Positions 35,526 to 44,358 of a stretch of DNA of 44,358 nucleotides are shown here, in pieces. The notes below the pieces were generated by a model. That model saw nothing but the letters and a program-made list of their open reading frames with translations. It had not been told where the DNA came from and made no database searches. Position 1 is the first letter of the stretch. The number at the start of each line of letters is the position of its first letter. Position numbers and translations under genes: made by a program. Source of the stretch: Didymodactylos carnosus (Eukaryota > Rotifera > Eurotatoria > Philodinida > Philodinidae); the NCBI GenBank assembly GCA_905250885.1, contig CAJNOQ010000646.1, forward strand, positions 1 through 44,358, written 5' to 3'.

Positions 35526-36243
35526 ATGTTTGGTTTCATGAGTACGTTCGTAATACGATAGTCTTTTTTTCTATAAAAATAAATCACTGATAACTAAGTA
35601 CAGTATAAAAGACAAGAAATTTATATTCCTGACCAGAAGGCTAGTTTTTCTATACTACTAGATGAAATTGCTGTATAACGTTTTGCAAATATATTTATTC
35701 CACACAAGATCAACACCGTTCATATAAAATAATGTTGACGTTCATCAGAACATTCGCGTTCACGTTCAAAGAACGTCAACGTCCTTTAGCGTTCACCTTC
35801 AAAGAGAATGCTAAAAAGGAACGCTGAACTTTTGCAGCCCTAGATTTATGCTCGAAATTATAGGTTATATCTTCCATATTGTTGCTTTACTTCGAACTGG
35901 TATTATTTGATATTGGAGATGTACATTGATAAATAATTATTCCATTAGTAAAGTAAACAATATGTGTTAGATTCGATTAGACACCGATCAAGGCATTGCA
36001 TATTTGTATATTCTTAGTTTAATTTAATGGATATAATGCAATCGTCATGCTTGATCATACAATTGAAATAGATTATCGTCGAAGCGAGAAAAAACAACAC
36101 TTGTAAAATAGCTTTCTGTAGAAGAGTGTCTATCGTCACCAGTTGTCAATCAAACATTATTCTTGTCTGTCCTTGTCTATCATTTACACAAATATTAGGC
36201 AAGAGATATTGTTTTAACAGCAGGCATTGATGTTGTTTCGATA
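35526..36243. repeat. Long direct repeat, copy 1 (partner 38461-38972)
   Basis: Over about 500 aligned bases the two copies are nearly identical, sharing long exact blocks such as TAATGGATATAATGCAATCG and AACACTTGTAAAATAGCTTT. Copy 1 has an extra insert of about 214 bp at 35629-35842. The copies enclose about 2.2 kb. They could be a segmental duplication or LTR-like ends, but I see no TG..CA termini, primer site or gag/pol between them. Confidence 0.8.
35629..35842. mobile_element. Insertion of about 214 bp in copy 1 of the direct repeat
   Basis: Comparison with copy 2 at 38461-38972 shows that this segment is absent there. It ends in AACTTTTGCAGCCCTA, which is hAT-like when read from the other strand (TAGGGCTGCAAAAG). 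It contains repeated GTTCACGTTCAAAG and AACGTCAACG words. The left end is a poor match, so it may be truncated. Confidence 0.55.
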
Positions 36244-36987
36244 AGCTATTAGAGTTTGCTATAATAAAGTTATCTATATTCGCAATAATTAGAGAAAAGT
36301 ATGTAATTATTCTTATCGTCACAAGAAAGACTATAAACGACATGTGTTGAATTGATAAACTAGAAGTTTAAAACATTAGATCTATTGTGTTGTTTAAATA
36401 TTACCCTGGAAAAGCTTTTTATAACCAAGATCTTAATTAGAAAAGGTCGACGTTCAAAACATTGCAAAAGGTGACAGTAGGCGTGTTGCATGCGAAACCT
36501 ATCTGCATAACGGCTGCACTAAGAGTAAATCTTTTTGCTTCATAAGGGTTTTAAAGAGTGCAGTTTCTTTTGGCTGATTCAAAAAAAATGTAAAATAAGC
36601 GCAGGTAGAGTTTTCTGAAAACAGTGGTTTTTGAAACAGGATACTTGATGAAATAGCTATTGTAGAGAAACCCTTTGTCTTAAAATAAATTTCAAATAGA
36701 CGATTCGATTCAAAACTGTGCGGGCTACATTCTAAAAAACACCCGACCTTCTCCACCAAAGTTCCAATTTTAAATCAAATTTTAGAATTTCAACTTTATA
36801 AAATTCAAAATACCCTGGCTCAGGAAGATCCCTGAGTAGTTTGAGACACATTATTGGATAGAGCTGGGAAAACTAAACAAAACCAGCTTGTTTGTGAAGT
36901 TTGAAAAAGATTTGTAGTAGATGTCTAGAAAATTTTTGGAAAACCTCAGTGAAAATTTTTATCTAAATTTCAGTTTTTCGCCTTATC
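36244..36987. other. Sequence between the direct repeats, no gene seen
   Basis: AT-rich with no supported coding region. The minus-strand frame at 36499-36759 is not recognisable. Confidence 0.45.
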
Positions 36988-37951
36988 AAGCATTTAATAA
37001 CAGAAATGAGGTCATATTCCGATTCAGCGTCTAAAACTTACTCAACTGACATATCTTTTACAAGTTTCTCGAAACATTTGTTTCAGCAGAATGAGGGCAA
37101 AGTTACCGTTAGGCACAAGTTCTTCAAAAGAAACAAAACTTCTTATAGAAGCATTTTTTACTATACATGACACTTTATTAATAGTCATTATACAGTCCCA
37201 ATTGAGGTTAGATTTTATCATCAGGTTACTGGTTACTTCGTGCCAATTTTATTTTTTCGATGGACTTGTGCCTAAGGAAGGTACCAGGGTTCGAAACAAG
37301 CCGACAATTTTGAGGCCTGGTCTGTCTGCGTCAGGTCGGTAATGTTTAGATCTGCCTGGGCCTGTCGAAATATTTCCTGGGCCTTGCCTGCCTGCCTGCC
37401 ATTGCTTTCGGCCTACCCTGGCCTAGTCTGTAGATGCCTGGTAATTTTTTTAATAAACAAAATGTACAAATAATAGTAACATAAGATGGAAAGAAAAGTG
37501 ACAGATAACTAAACAATATATCTAACTAAAAAAATTTGGTTTTTGTTCAAGTATTTCCTGAACTGATCTAACTAATAAGATATCCTCAACCGTGTCAGGA
37601 TTTAGTGATCTGTTTCAGTCTAGTACATAGTTTCACACTGTGAAACTCCCATATCATAACGACATCTACAGCCGAAATGCTACATTATGAATAAAAATAC
37701 GCAAATTTCCTAGGTTAGGCCGCCTGGGGTTTTCAGAGGTCTGCCTGAATCTATTTCAGTCTAGGCCTGGTCTGCCTTAGCCTGGTGCAGGCCGATAATT
37801 TGTAGCCTGGCCTGTTTCGAGCCCTGGAGGGTACCTGTGCCCTCATTTTTTTCTGAAACAAATTTTTCGTGAAACTTGTAAGAACTATGTCAGTCGGCTC
37901 AGTTTTAGACGCTGAACCCGAGTATAACCTCATTCCTGTTATTAAGTACTT
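36988..37951. mobile_element. Foldback element interrupted by an hAT MITE
   Basis: Left arm 36988-37107 and right arm 37832-37951 are inverted, sharing AATAACAGAAATGAGGT, CAGCGTCTAAAAC, TTTCTCGAAACATTTGTTTC and ATGAGGGCA in matching order. Without the MITE at 37285-37826 the element would be about 420 bp. It lies between the two long direct repeats. Confidence 0.7.
37277..37834. mobile_element. hAT-type MITE (37285-37826) with 8-bp target duplication
   Basis: Ends CAGGGTTCGAAACAAGCC and GGCCTGTTTCGAGCCCTG match at 16 of 18 positions. Flanks are GAAGGTAC (37277-37284) and GAGGGTAC (37827-37834), 7 of 8 identical. Both subterminal zones are packed with GCCTG and CCTGGCCTG words (about 37310-37440 and 37720-37815). 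In hAT elements such arrays can serve as transposase-binding sites. The middle is AT-rich and non-coding. It inserted inside the foldback element at 36988-37951. Confidence 0.85.
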
Positions 37952-38290
37952 GAATGAGGAAGAAAATTTTTTCTCACGAAAAAAATTTTTTACTTTGATC
38001 CTTACGGGTTTTTCAGCCGTCCTCTGTACTTATCGGTATATGTGACTTCACGTACGGGCATGTGTTCCATTCAATCAGAAGTGAAGAGTGTTTTCCAATG
38101 ATATATATTACGTCGATATGAACGCCTTTGATTTACTGAAGAAATCTGGATAGAAAGGAGAAAATTTTTGTTTTCTGGATTTTTCTCGCTTTTCCATTTC
38201 AAGTAGAAGTGTTAGAATATTACAGATAACTTTTTCCTATACTTCATTCTTGAGTAATAAATATTTTATTATTTGAGAGAAAACTGAAGC

Positions 38291-38414
38291 CGCGAAAGCT
38301 TACCCCGAAAGAGATAATAACATCGGAAGCAGCTGCGGTGGTGGCGGCGTACATGAGAGTGAGTCACAAAGAACTATTAAGAACAATTATCTCTTTTGGG
38401 GGTAAGCCGAAGCG
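38291..38414. mobile_element. Short MITE (about 124 bp) with about 28-bp inverted ends
   Basis: CGCGAAAGCTTACCCCGAAA then GAGATAAT pairs with ATTATCTCTTTTGGGGGTAA then GCCGAAGCG. The loop contains GGTGGTGGCGGCG. It has no coding capacity. Confidence 0.65.
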
Positions 38415-38460
38415 AATATAGCGAGTAGATTTTTTAATTAGAATTTGGCTCTTTTTTAAT

Positions 38461-38972
38461 TGTTTGGTTTGATGATTATACTCGTAATACGACAGTTTCT
38501 TTTGTTTATAAAAATAAATCACTAATAATTAAGTAAAGTATAAAAGACAAGAAATTTATATTCAAGAGATTTAAGCTCGAAATTATAGGTTATATCTTCC
38601 ATATTGTTGCTTTACCTTGTCGACTGGTATTGTTTGACCTTGGAGATGTACATTGATAAATAATTATTCCATTAGTAAAGTAAACAATATGTCTTAGATT
38701 CGAGATTAGACATCGATCAAAGCATTGCATATTTGTATATTCTGAGTTTAATTTAATGGATATAATGCAATCGTCATGCTTGATCATACAATTGAAATAG
38801 ATTATCGTCGAAGCAAGAAAAAACAACACTTGTAAAATAGCTTTCTGTAGAAGAATGTCTATCGTCACCAGTTGTCAATCAAACAATATTTTTATCTGTC
38901 GTTGTCTATCATTTACACAAATGAAATATTCAGCAAGAGATATTGTTTTAACAGCAGGCATCGATTGTTTCT
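38461..38972. repeat. Long direct repeat, copy 2 (partner 35526-36243)
   Basis: Nearly identical to copy 1 apart from the insert in copy 1. Its right end coincides with the insertion point of the MULE element at 38976. The GPCR gene begins less than 1 kb downstream, so this copy may overlap that gene's 5' region. Confidence 0.8.
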
Positions 38973-39017
38973 AAAGGTGTCCTCTCTAATCATTTTATAT
39001 ACAGCATTTTCTTCATA

Positions 39018-39144
39018 TATCCAAAGCAGAAACGACCCAGTCTTTTGGGTTATTTATCCAGGTTCAGCTCCACGTACATTTAGATGCACGCGAAGCTGAA
39101 TCTAGATAAATAACCCAAAAAATTGCGTCATTTTTGCTTGGGTA
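39018..39144. mobile_element. Nested TACCCAAGC-type MITE
   Basis: The left end TATCCAAAGC and right end GCTTGGGTA, plus matching inner blocks TTTTGGGTTATTTATC/GATAAATAACCCAAAA and TTCAGCT/AGCTGAA, form arms of about 52 bp. The outer end is the same as that of the element at 1938-2247. It sits inside the MULE element. Confidence 0.7.
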
Positions 39145-39406
39145 ACACAGCGTCTATTGCGTGTCCTAGCCTAATTTTCATAACCGAGCATGATTGGAAA
39201 TAGATGCCCAGCTATCTATATAAAGTTAGGAAAATCATGTAAGATAAGCTTACAAAAACATATCTACCTTATAAAAATGTTACATTTCACAACTACAGAA
39301 CGCGGTAAGTAAATTTTGAGCCATAATCGGTACCAATATGCAAAAAACGTGAAAACAAAACTTGTAATGCATGGCAATGTTGTGACCGACAATGCAATAG
39401 TTTATA

Positions 39407-39757
39407 TTTAATTGAGCTTAGAGCAAAACATAATGTCATCATGAATCCACAGCATTTCAAAGAAGCAACAATTAATTCATTTAATAATGCATTTTCAAAT
39501 ATCAAAATTAGTGGCTGTTTCTTCCATTATGCACAGTCCTGATGCACAGAAATTTAACAGATTGGTATGAGTCGTTTTTTTTAAGGAAAACTGAAAATAA
39601 TAGTAACAATGTTTCTGACGATGAACGAAAGCAAGCAGACCATTGGTTTCTTGAAGCAATTGGCTTAGCATTGATGCCGCTAAATATTGTTGCAATAGAC
39701 GTTGTGTTACGTGAAAAAAATGCTGTGTGTAAAACGAATCGAGAAGGGATGTATTAA
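39407..39757 (+). pseudogene. MULE transposase remnant
   Basis: The translation runs LIELRAKHNVIMNPQHFKEA, then TINSFNNAFSNIKISGCFFH and YAQS, followed by TGA near 39540. ISGCFFHYAQS corresponds to the conserved GCxFH block of the MULE transposase core. A shifted frame continues with DDERKQADHWFLEAIGLALM and PLNIVAIDVV, matching the helical segment that usually follows. At least one frameshift and one stop inactivate it. The catalytic Asp upstream is not preserved in a readable form. Confidence 0.75.
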
Positions 39758-39892
39758 GAAAAAAAATTTTAATGGAACGAATTGAGAAAGGAACGAGTTG
39801 AGAAATCAATTAGGAACGAATAAGCCTAAACCGTTTCTAAAAATAGTAGATCTCTACCACTTTTTGTTCATTTCTGTTTCATCTTTCAGAAT

Positions 39893-42800
39893 ATGGATTA
39901 TTTCGAAATCATTCCCCGTGCAGAAAGGCTACCAAATTTCACATGGCCATTACCAAGCTATCTACATCATCGTTATGAGTTTGTTATTAAATCGTTATCT
40001 ATCTATGCTCTCATTTTAGTTATTATCGGTACATTGGGTAATTGTCTCTCAATTCTTGTTCTATTACGGCAAAATTTAAGACGTCATGTGACAATGAGAT
40101 ATTTAATTGCTGTTAGTGTAGCCGATACTGTATCATTATATGGATGGAATTTAAATAATTTTTACAAATTCACAATTAATCCCAGGCAAGACAATTTAGA
40201 AGAAATATCAATATTTCATTGTCGAGCCGTATCGTTTATGTCATTTGTCGGTTTACAATTATCGTCGTGGTGTTTAACGGCAGTTAGCCTAGGTAAAATT
40301 TCTGCTTCAAAGTATCTATGGGAAATGTTTCATTAGTCTGACTAAGTTTCATTTGTGTAAAGAATCTCCTGGAATTTTTTGTTTCCATTTTCCGTTTGCT
40401 AGAAAAGTGATACTTATTTAATAATTCTTTTTCTCTAGGTAATCGACTAATCAACTTTTCTATATAAATTGTATCAGATGAGGCGGTGACACCAACGAGA
40501 TTAAGTATAACTGATGTTAAAGTAGATAACTCATGTTTTCTTCGATTTTCTCTCAACTATTGTATGTTATGAGGGTGCTATTACTTGAACAAATAGGGAG
40601 GCTACATAATATAATTCAGAGATAGACGAGTTGGGAGTCGCATTTTGTTGTGACTTGGACTCGGATTCGAGGCGAAAGACTCGATAAACTTGATAAAGTG
40701 ACCCAAGTCACTTTTTTTTTAGAATATTATGACGGTGTTTATTATGTGTACTACATACTAGAAGAGAGAGACAGAGTCAGGAATATTCTAAGTAGAAAAT
40801 CGCGTCACATGAAAAGATTGAAGATCTAGAAAAGGTCAAGGCAAACAAGAGACAGAAAATAGCGATGCAAGCTGTTCTTGAAAAAATAAATAAGGAGAAA
40901 GTTTACCTCTAGAAAATGGCTCGAGTCCCCTTGAGTCAATTTTTGATGCGACTCGGACCTGGACTCGAAGCCGCCTGACCAGAGATCTGCACGGGTAAGA
41001 TTTTTTTGCCCGTGTTCATCCATGCCCGTGGTCCTATCGAGAGTGCTTGTCCATGTCTGTCCGTAAAGCGGTTGTCCCTCCATGCCCGTCCGTGTCTTTT
41101 TCGAGCCTGCCTGTGTCCGTCCATGCTCGTACTGCCCACGGGCATGCCAGCGGAAACGAGAATTCCCGTGCCCGTGCAGATCTCTACTCTTGACTCAAAC
41201 TCGCTTCAGACTCCAAAAAGCGATGACTCGCTCATCTCGGGTATAATTGAACAACTCTCATATGCAAGATTGTTCTCTGAATGGTTTCCGTGCAATGCTT
41301 AAGCGTCTGAAAGCGGTTAGATGATTTCGGTTAGATGTATATCTCTCTAAACGAACGTAGTTTGTTTTCTGCAGCTTGATTATCCACTAATATGATATAC
41401 AGATATTATTTTATTTATTTATTTAAATATACCGTAGATCTTTCGAGTCAAACCGACCCATCATCATAATTTATATTTTGCCCGATCAAAATGCTGCTTA
41501 TGGAATACGAATCTAGTAACATAAGCTATTGACAGGACTTTTAAAAATTCCAAAAATCCTACCAATATCTTACATTACTAGATGCATATTTCTCTAGTTT
41601 TCGTGTCAGAAAAAGATTTGGAAATGATTTTTTATGATATTTACATATCTAGGGAATATGAAGTATGCAGTTATCTACGAAATTATACAGGAATGAATCT
41701 GAACATGAGTGAAGGATGAATCTGAAGTTTCAATGTGTACAATTGTCCACAATTGATATTTGATAATTAATTGTGGAGAATTTTCTTGATAATAAGATAA
41801 ACAATTATTTTGTTTGTATGCTAGTTGGTAATGTGTAATTGTTCATGAGCAATGACCTGCATTTATGAAAATAGTATGAATGTACCTTATTACATTCCAG
41901 TGTTTCCAAGCAGCTTCTCTCACTTTTTACGACATTAAAATGCTCCGATTCTACTATTGAAATTTTTGTAGTCAGTGTCAAGGTGTGTACAAATTCATAT
42001 TTATTTTTAAACAAGTATGTAAAGTTTCAGCGAGTCACAGAATTCTGTTTTTTCATTAATTCTGTCTATAAAACGTTGTTTTTTATTTCAAGTAAACAGC
42101 TTTCGATAAATCCGGTCGGTTATTCGAGAAAAGGTTATATGCTTTGATAGTTATGTGATTCGCCATGTACTTTAAACGTGCTGTGTTCGTGACAGGTTAC
42201 GTGAGACACTTGGGCAAGTTATGTTTAGGTTTAAGGTTTAGAGCATCAAAATTGATGGTCTATTTATAAAGAAAAAAATCATTCAATAATCGATAATTTT
42301 TTATGTAAAAAAAAATAGAACCATTGAAAAAGCAAGATGAATGAAGTAAAATGTATTTTTTTATAGTGCGATATTTGAAAGAGGTTGGAATGCTTATCAT
42401 TAAAAAACAAAGTTTAGTGTCAAATTTCTCATATACATTTAACTTCATTAATTTATGTCGCATTTTAGACCGCTGTTTAAGTTTATATTCAATGGCTTGG
42501 AAACACTCATTTGGTAAATTATCCCGTACCGTATATAACATACTTGCTTTAACAATTCTTTGTCTCTTGCTTAATTGCCACATATTATTCAAAAATGGTT
42601 ATCGTGTTAATAATCCATCATGCACACAAGATTGTGTTATCTGTTATAAAACACCAACAGATTCGACATATATTTTTCCTAATTGGGAACGTGTACATCT
42701 TATTGTTTACAATCTATTTCCATTCATCATCATGAGTGCTTGTAATACGTACATTATCTATGTCACTATAAATTCATCTCGTATAAAAACAAAATCTCGT

Positions 42801-43268
42801 CGATCTCAGAATCAACTTCGTCAAATAACAGTCATGCTAATTTCCGTTACGTTTGCATTTATACTTTTAACATTACCCACATGTGTCTATTTCGTTTTTT
42901 TTCGTCATCATATGTCTGGTGAACCACGTCTTTATCGATATATGTTACAAATTATTCTTGTTAGTATTCAATTTACGAGTCATGCCGTCAATTTTTTTCT
43001 CTACTGTTTTACGGCGACAAACTTTAGACATGAATTATTTGCTGTTGTAAAATTAATCTGTCACAAACAGACAACAAATATACAGACACAAACGACCTTG
43101 CGAATGCCTCAACAACAGGCGAAGGAGAACCAAGATGGTGCAACATTGGAAAAGCACCGAATAGAAATTAATAATAAGAACGTTAGAACTATAGCTGGAA
43201 AGCAAAAAGAGAAAGAAATCATAAAAGATACTTCAAGTCAAGATGTAATAAATGAAGATTCAAGTTAA
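39893..43268 (+). CDS. Class A (rhodopsin-like) G-protein-coupled receptor, two exons, 399 aa
   Basis: Exon 1 is 39893-40292 and exon 2 is 42469-43268; the phase agrees across a 2176-bp GT-AG intron. A CTTTCAG acceptor just before the ATG suggests a non-coding first exon upstream. Asn15 in NFT is a possible glycosylation site. Landmarks are GTLGN (TM1, Asn50), SVADT (TM2, Asp78), Cys110 before TM3, SLDRCLS in place of DRY (Asp134-Arg135, formed across the splice), a Cys-rich second outer loop, and NFFLY in place of NPxxY in TM7. It ends in a Gln- and Thr-rich polar tail. Such receptors detect extracellular ligands, often peptides, and signal through G proteins. The overall look is of the FMRFamide/orphan peptide-receptor groups expanded in bdelloids, but the ligand cannot be inferred. 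The intron contains an hAT MITE. Confidence 0.9.
40620..41240. repeat. GACTCG-rich repeat surrounding the intronic MITE
   Basis: Words such as GACTTGGACTCGGA, CGACTCGGACCTGGACTCGA and GACTCAAACTCG recur on both sides of the MITE, in both orientations. The block is probably a decayed element. Confidence 0.45.
40972..41194. mobile_element. hAT-type MITE (40980-41186) in the GPCR intron
   Basis: The ends CAGAGATCTGCACGGG and CCCGTGCAGATCTCTA are inverted repeats differing only at the outermost base. Subterminal words CCCGTG, GTCCGTG and CCATGCCCGT recur throughout. Flanking 8-mers CGCCTGAC and CTCTTGAC agree at six of eight. Around it, GACTCG-type words recur from 40625 to 41240, suggesting that it inserted into another repeat. 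It has no coding capacity. Confidence 0.75.
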
Positions 43269-43701
43269 ATTCCTCTTAGCTGCTTTTATTCTTAAAATAA
43301 TCGTTGTTCTAGTTGTTTACTGCAGCTGATGAAAGTTTGATCTCTATCAATTATGCATCAGATAATGATGACATAATGAAAGTATCAATGATAGTAACAA
43401 TTCAAAAATCTATGATTTTCTCAAGCGAATGACAGTGTTATTATCGAACAGACATTTTGTCTTTTCTAGTAAAAGTAGAAGTTTGTATACGAGAAATCAA
43501 TGCAAGAGTCGCACAATGATTGGTTACGTTTTTATGTAGGTGTCTTTTCTGTGTGTGTGTGTGTGTTATGCTTTTTTTTTTTGCCTATAAAGACAATCAG
43601 GAACAAAAAAAAAAGGAAATAGAAGTTAGAAATAAAAAGTTAAAAAGTTAAGAAGTTGGACAATTACTGGGAGTGGACTGGGGTGAGAGAGAGAGAACAG
43701 T
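43269..43701. other. GPCR downstream region
   Basis: No gene was seen. A GT microsatellite at 43550-43566 and two short poly-A/T runs follow. This stretch separates the GPCR stop from the convergent minus-strand gene. Confidence 0.5.
43550..43566 (+). repeat. GT microsatellite
   Basis: A short run of GT units. Confidence 0.85.
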
Positions 43702-44169
43702 TCATAAAAACAAATCAGGAAAGACACAAAAATTGTCAAACTCTGTTTCAGGTAGCTGGAGAATAGAGTTAGCACAGTTATTTTTTAGACTCCACATAGC
43801 ACATTTTTGAATAACAGAAAGATGCGGGGCGAAACGTTTTGAACGAGAGAGCTTTTTAATAACAAATGTTTTTAGCAACCACTGTTCTCTATACACATTT
43901 AACGCATAAGGTTCGTATAGGAGGGCACCATCAGTTGTGAGTTCTAACACACGCCAGTATTTTTTCCAATAGGAGACGCAAAGATCCTCAAGCGCTAATT
44001 CTTTGTACATAAATGCGAAGGTGAAATCATTCCACAAAATCGCGCCATACACACGACGTAAACAAATACAATAAAAGGGGGAAAAATCTGACTGCTGACA
44101 TTCTGTAAACAAGGGCAAGATGGGGAAAATCCAAGTAACTAGGGGGAACACATACGTAAAAAACAACAT
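43702..44169 (-). CDS. Unknown protein, intact paralogue of the fragment at 33774-34206
   Basis: An uninterrupted 155-codon frame starts at an ATG directly preceded by an in-frame stop. The first 20 or so residues are hydrophobic (VFPLVTWIFPILPLF) and could be a leader or anchor. The conserved core follows: CLRRVYGAILWNDFTFAFMY, SYWKKYWRVLE, LNVYREQWLLKTF and RSKRFAPHLSVIQKCAMWSL. It is aromatic-rich and shows no family motif I recognise. Similarity to the broken copy runs from the core to the stop codon, which argues that this is a real protein end. A separate minus-strand open segment at 44228-44356 lies just upstream and might be an earlier exon. The gene is convergent with the GPCR. Confidence 0.55.
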   Translation of the reverse strand: MLFFTYVFPLVTWIFPILPLFTECQQSDFSPFYCICLRRVYGAILWNDFTFAFMYKELALEDLCVSYWKKYWRVLELTTDGALLYEPYALNVYREQWLLKTFVIKKLSRSKRFAPHLSVIQKCAMWSLKNNCANSILQLPETEFDNFCVFPDLFL

Positions 44170-44227
44170 TCATTTAAATTCTAGACTAGTGCATCCGTAT
44201 CTAGGGCATATGTCACTAGTGCATATG

Positions 44228-44356
44228 TCACGAATGTGCAGACATTTTTCGTACATATTGAAAAGTGTCTGTAAATTTATCAAAAATTTTGCCCGCAGTT
44301 TCACGTTTCATATAATCTTTATAGATAATGACATCAAAAAGGTTAATTTGATCTTC
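44228..44356 (-). CDS. Possible upstream coding segment, cut by the window end
   Basis: The minus-strand frame reads EDQINLFDVIIYKDYMKRET, then AGKIFDKFTDTFQYVRKM, and stops at 44228. The composition is coding-like and it is open to the window edge. It may be an exon of the gene at 43702-44169 or the end of a different gene. No clean splice to 44169 was found. The family is unknown. Confidence 0.3.
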   Translation of the reverse strand, partial: EDQINLFDVIIYKDYMKRETAGKIFDKFTDTFQYVRKMSAHS

Positions 44357-44358
44357 TT

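Larger units (their letters stand above)
38967..39841 (+). mobile_element. MULE element (38976-39832) with perfect 9-bp target duplication
   Basis: The element starts GGTGTCCTCTCTAATC and ends GGAACGAATAAGCCTAAACC. It is flanked by GTTTCTAAA on both sides (38967-38975 and 39833-39841), the 9-bp duplication typical of Mutator-like elements. The right end carries GGAACGAATTGAGA and GGAACGAGTTGAGA (39773-39802), the same motif as in the elements at 3739 and 33396. Transposase remnants lie at 39407-39757 and a TACCCAAGC-type MITE is nested at 39018-39144. It is internally deleted and inactive. It inserted just upstream of the GPCR coding start. Confidence 0.85.

Noticed and set aside
37310-37440. 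CRISPR-like or minisatellite array of GCCTG words
   Set aside because: The units are irregular and the block is bounded by hAT ends with an 8-bp duplication, so it is a subterminal array of a MITE.
38590-38868. 92-codon minus-strand frame in copy 2 of the direct repeat
   Set aside because: The same region in copy 1 does not keep the frame, so it is not under coding constraint.
35526-38972. LTR retrotransposon bounded by the two direct repeats
   Set aside because: There are no TG..CA termini, no primer-binding or polypurine sites, and no gag or pol between the repeats. The inside consists of foldback and MITE sequence.
40936-41302. Overlapping frames on both strands rich in Pro, Arg and Ser
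   Set aside because: They are translations of the CCCGTG-rich MITE in the GPCR intron.
42351-42468. Open frame extending the second GPCR exon upstream from an ATG at 42351
   Set aside because: The acceptor CATTTTAG at 42461-42468 joins exon 1 in phase and creates the DRC motif of TM3. The upstream part is intron read-through.

Overview
The window is strongly AT-rich eukaryotic DNA. Protein-coding genes are split by short GT-AG introns, many about 50-100 bases long. The gene set (a class A GPCR, an acyl-CoA dehydratase, a PDZ protein, a C1-THF synthase pseudogene) is metazoan. Many long foldback transposons, a Penelope-like reverse transcriptase, a LINE and hAT- and MULE-type elements fit a bdelloid rotifer such as Rotaria or Adineta. 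That assignment is inference from style, not proof. There is no prokaryotic organisation, CRISPR array or rRNA.

Left part (1-9359): transposon-rich and gene-poor. It holds a foldback element at 1-821, a TA-type MITE at 1938-2247, a 1 kb palindrome with a tRNA-like B box at 2586-3609, and a MULE-type foldback with a perfect 8-bp target duplication at 3739-4340. About 5 kb of AT-rich sequence without recognisable genes follows.

Gene island (9360-13958): two plus-strand genes lie head to tail. The first is a ten-exon, 553-residue protein with a leader, one membrane span and a cytoplasmic PDZ domain. The second is a five-exon very-long-chain 3-hydroxyacyl-CoA dehydratase (HACD/PHS1 family) with its catalytic Tyr and Glu intact.

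Middle (14000-31700): decayed material. It includes a young 687-bp inverted-repeat element carrying an unexplained open frame, and a broken C1-tetrahydrofolate synthase gene with stops and a frameshift. A broken Penelope-like reverse transcriptase, a foldback element, a 5'-truncated LINE on the minus strand and another foldback follow. One frame-consistent three-exon small gene model closes this part.

Right part (31700-44358): nested transposons lead to a class A GPCR (39893-43268, two exons, 399 residues). The most interesting feature is a family of elements whose ends carry repeated copies of a motif close to GGACGAAYTGAGA. One copy keeps MULE-transposase remnants between perfect 9-bp target duplications (38976-39832). 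Another (33396-35435) carries a broken copy of a gene whose intact paralogue sits about 10 kb away (43702-44169, minus strand). This looks like gene capture by a MULE (Pack-MULE-like). An hAT-type MITE later inserted into the captured fragment.
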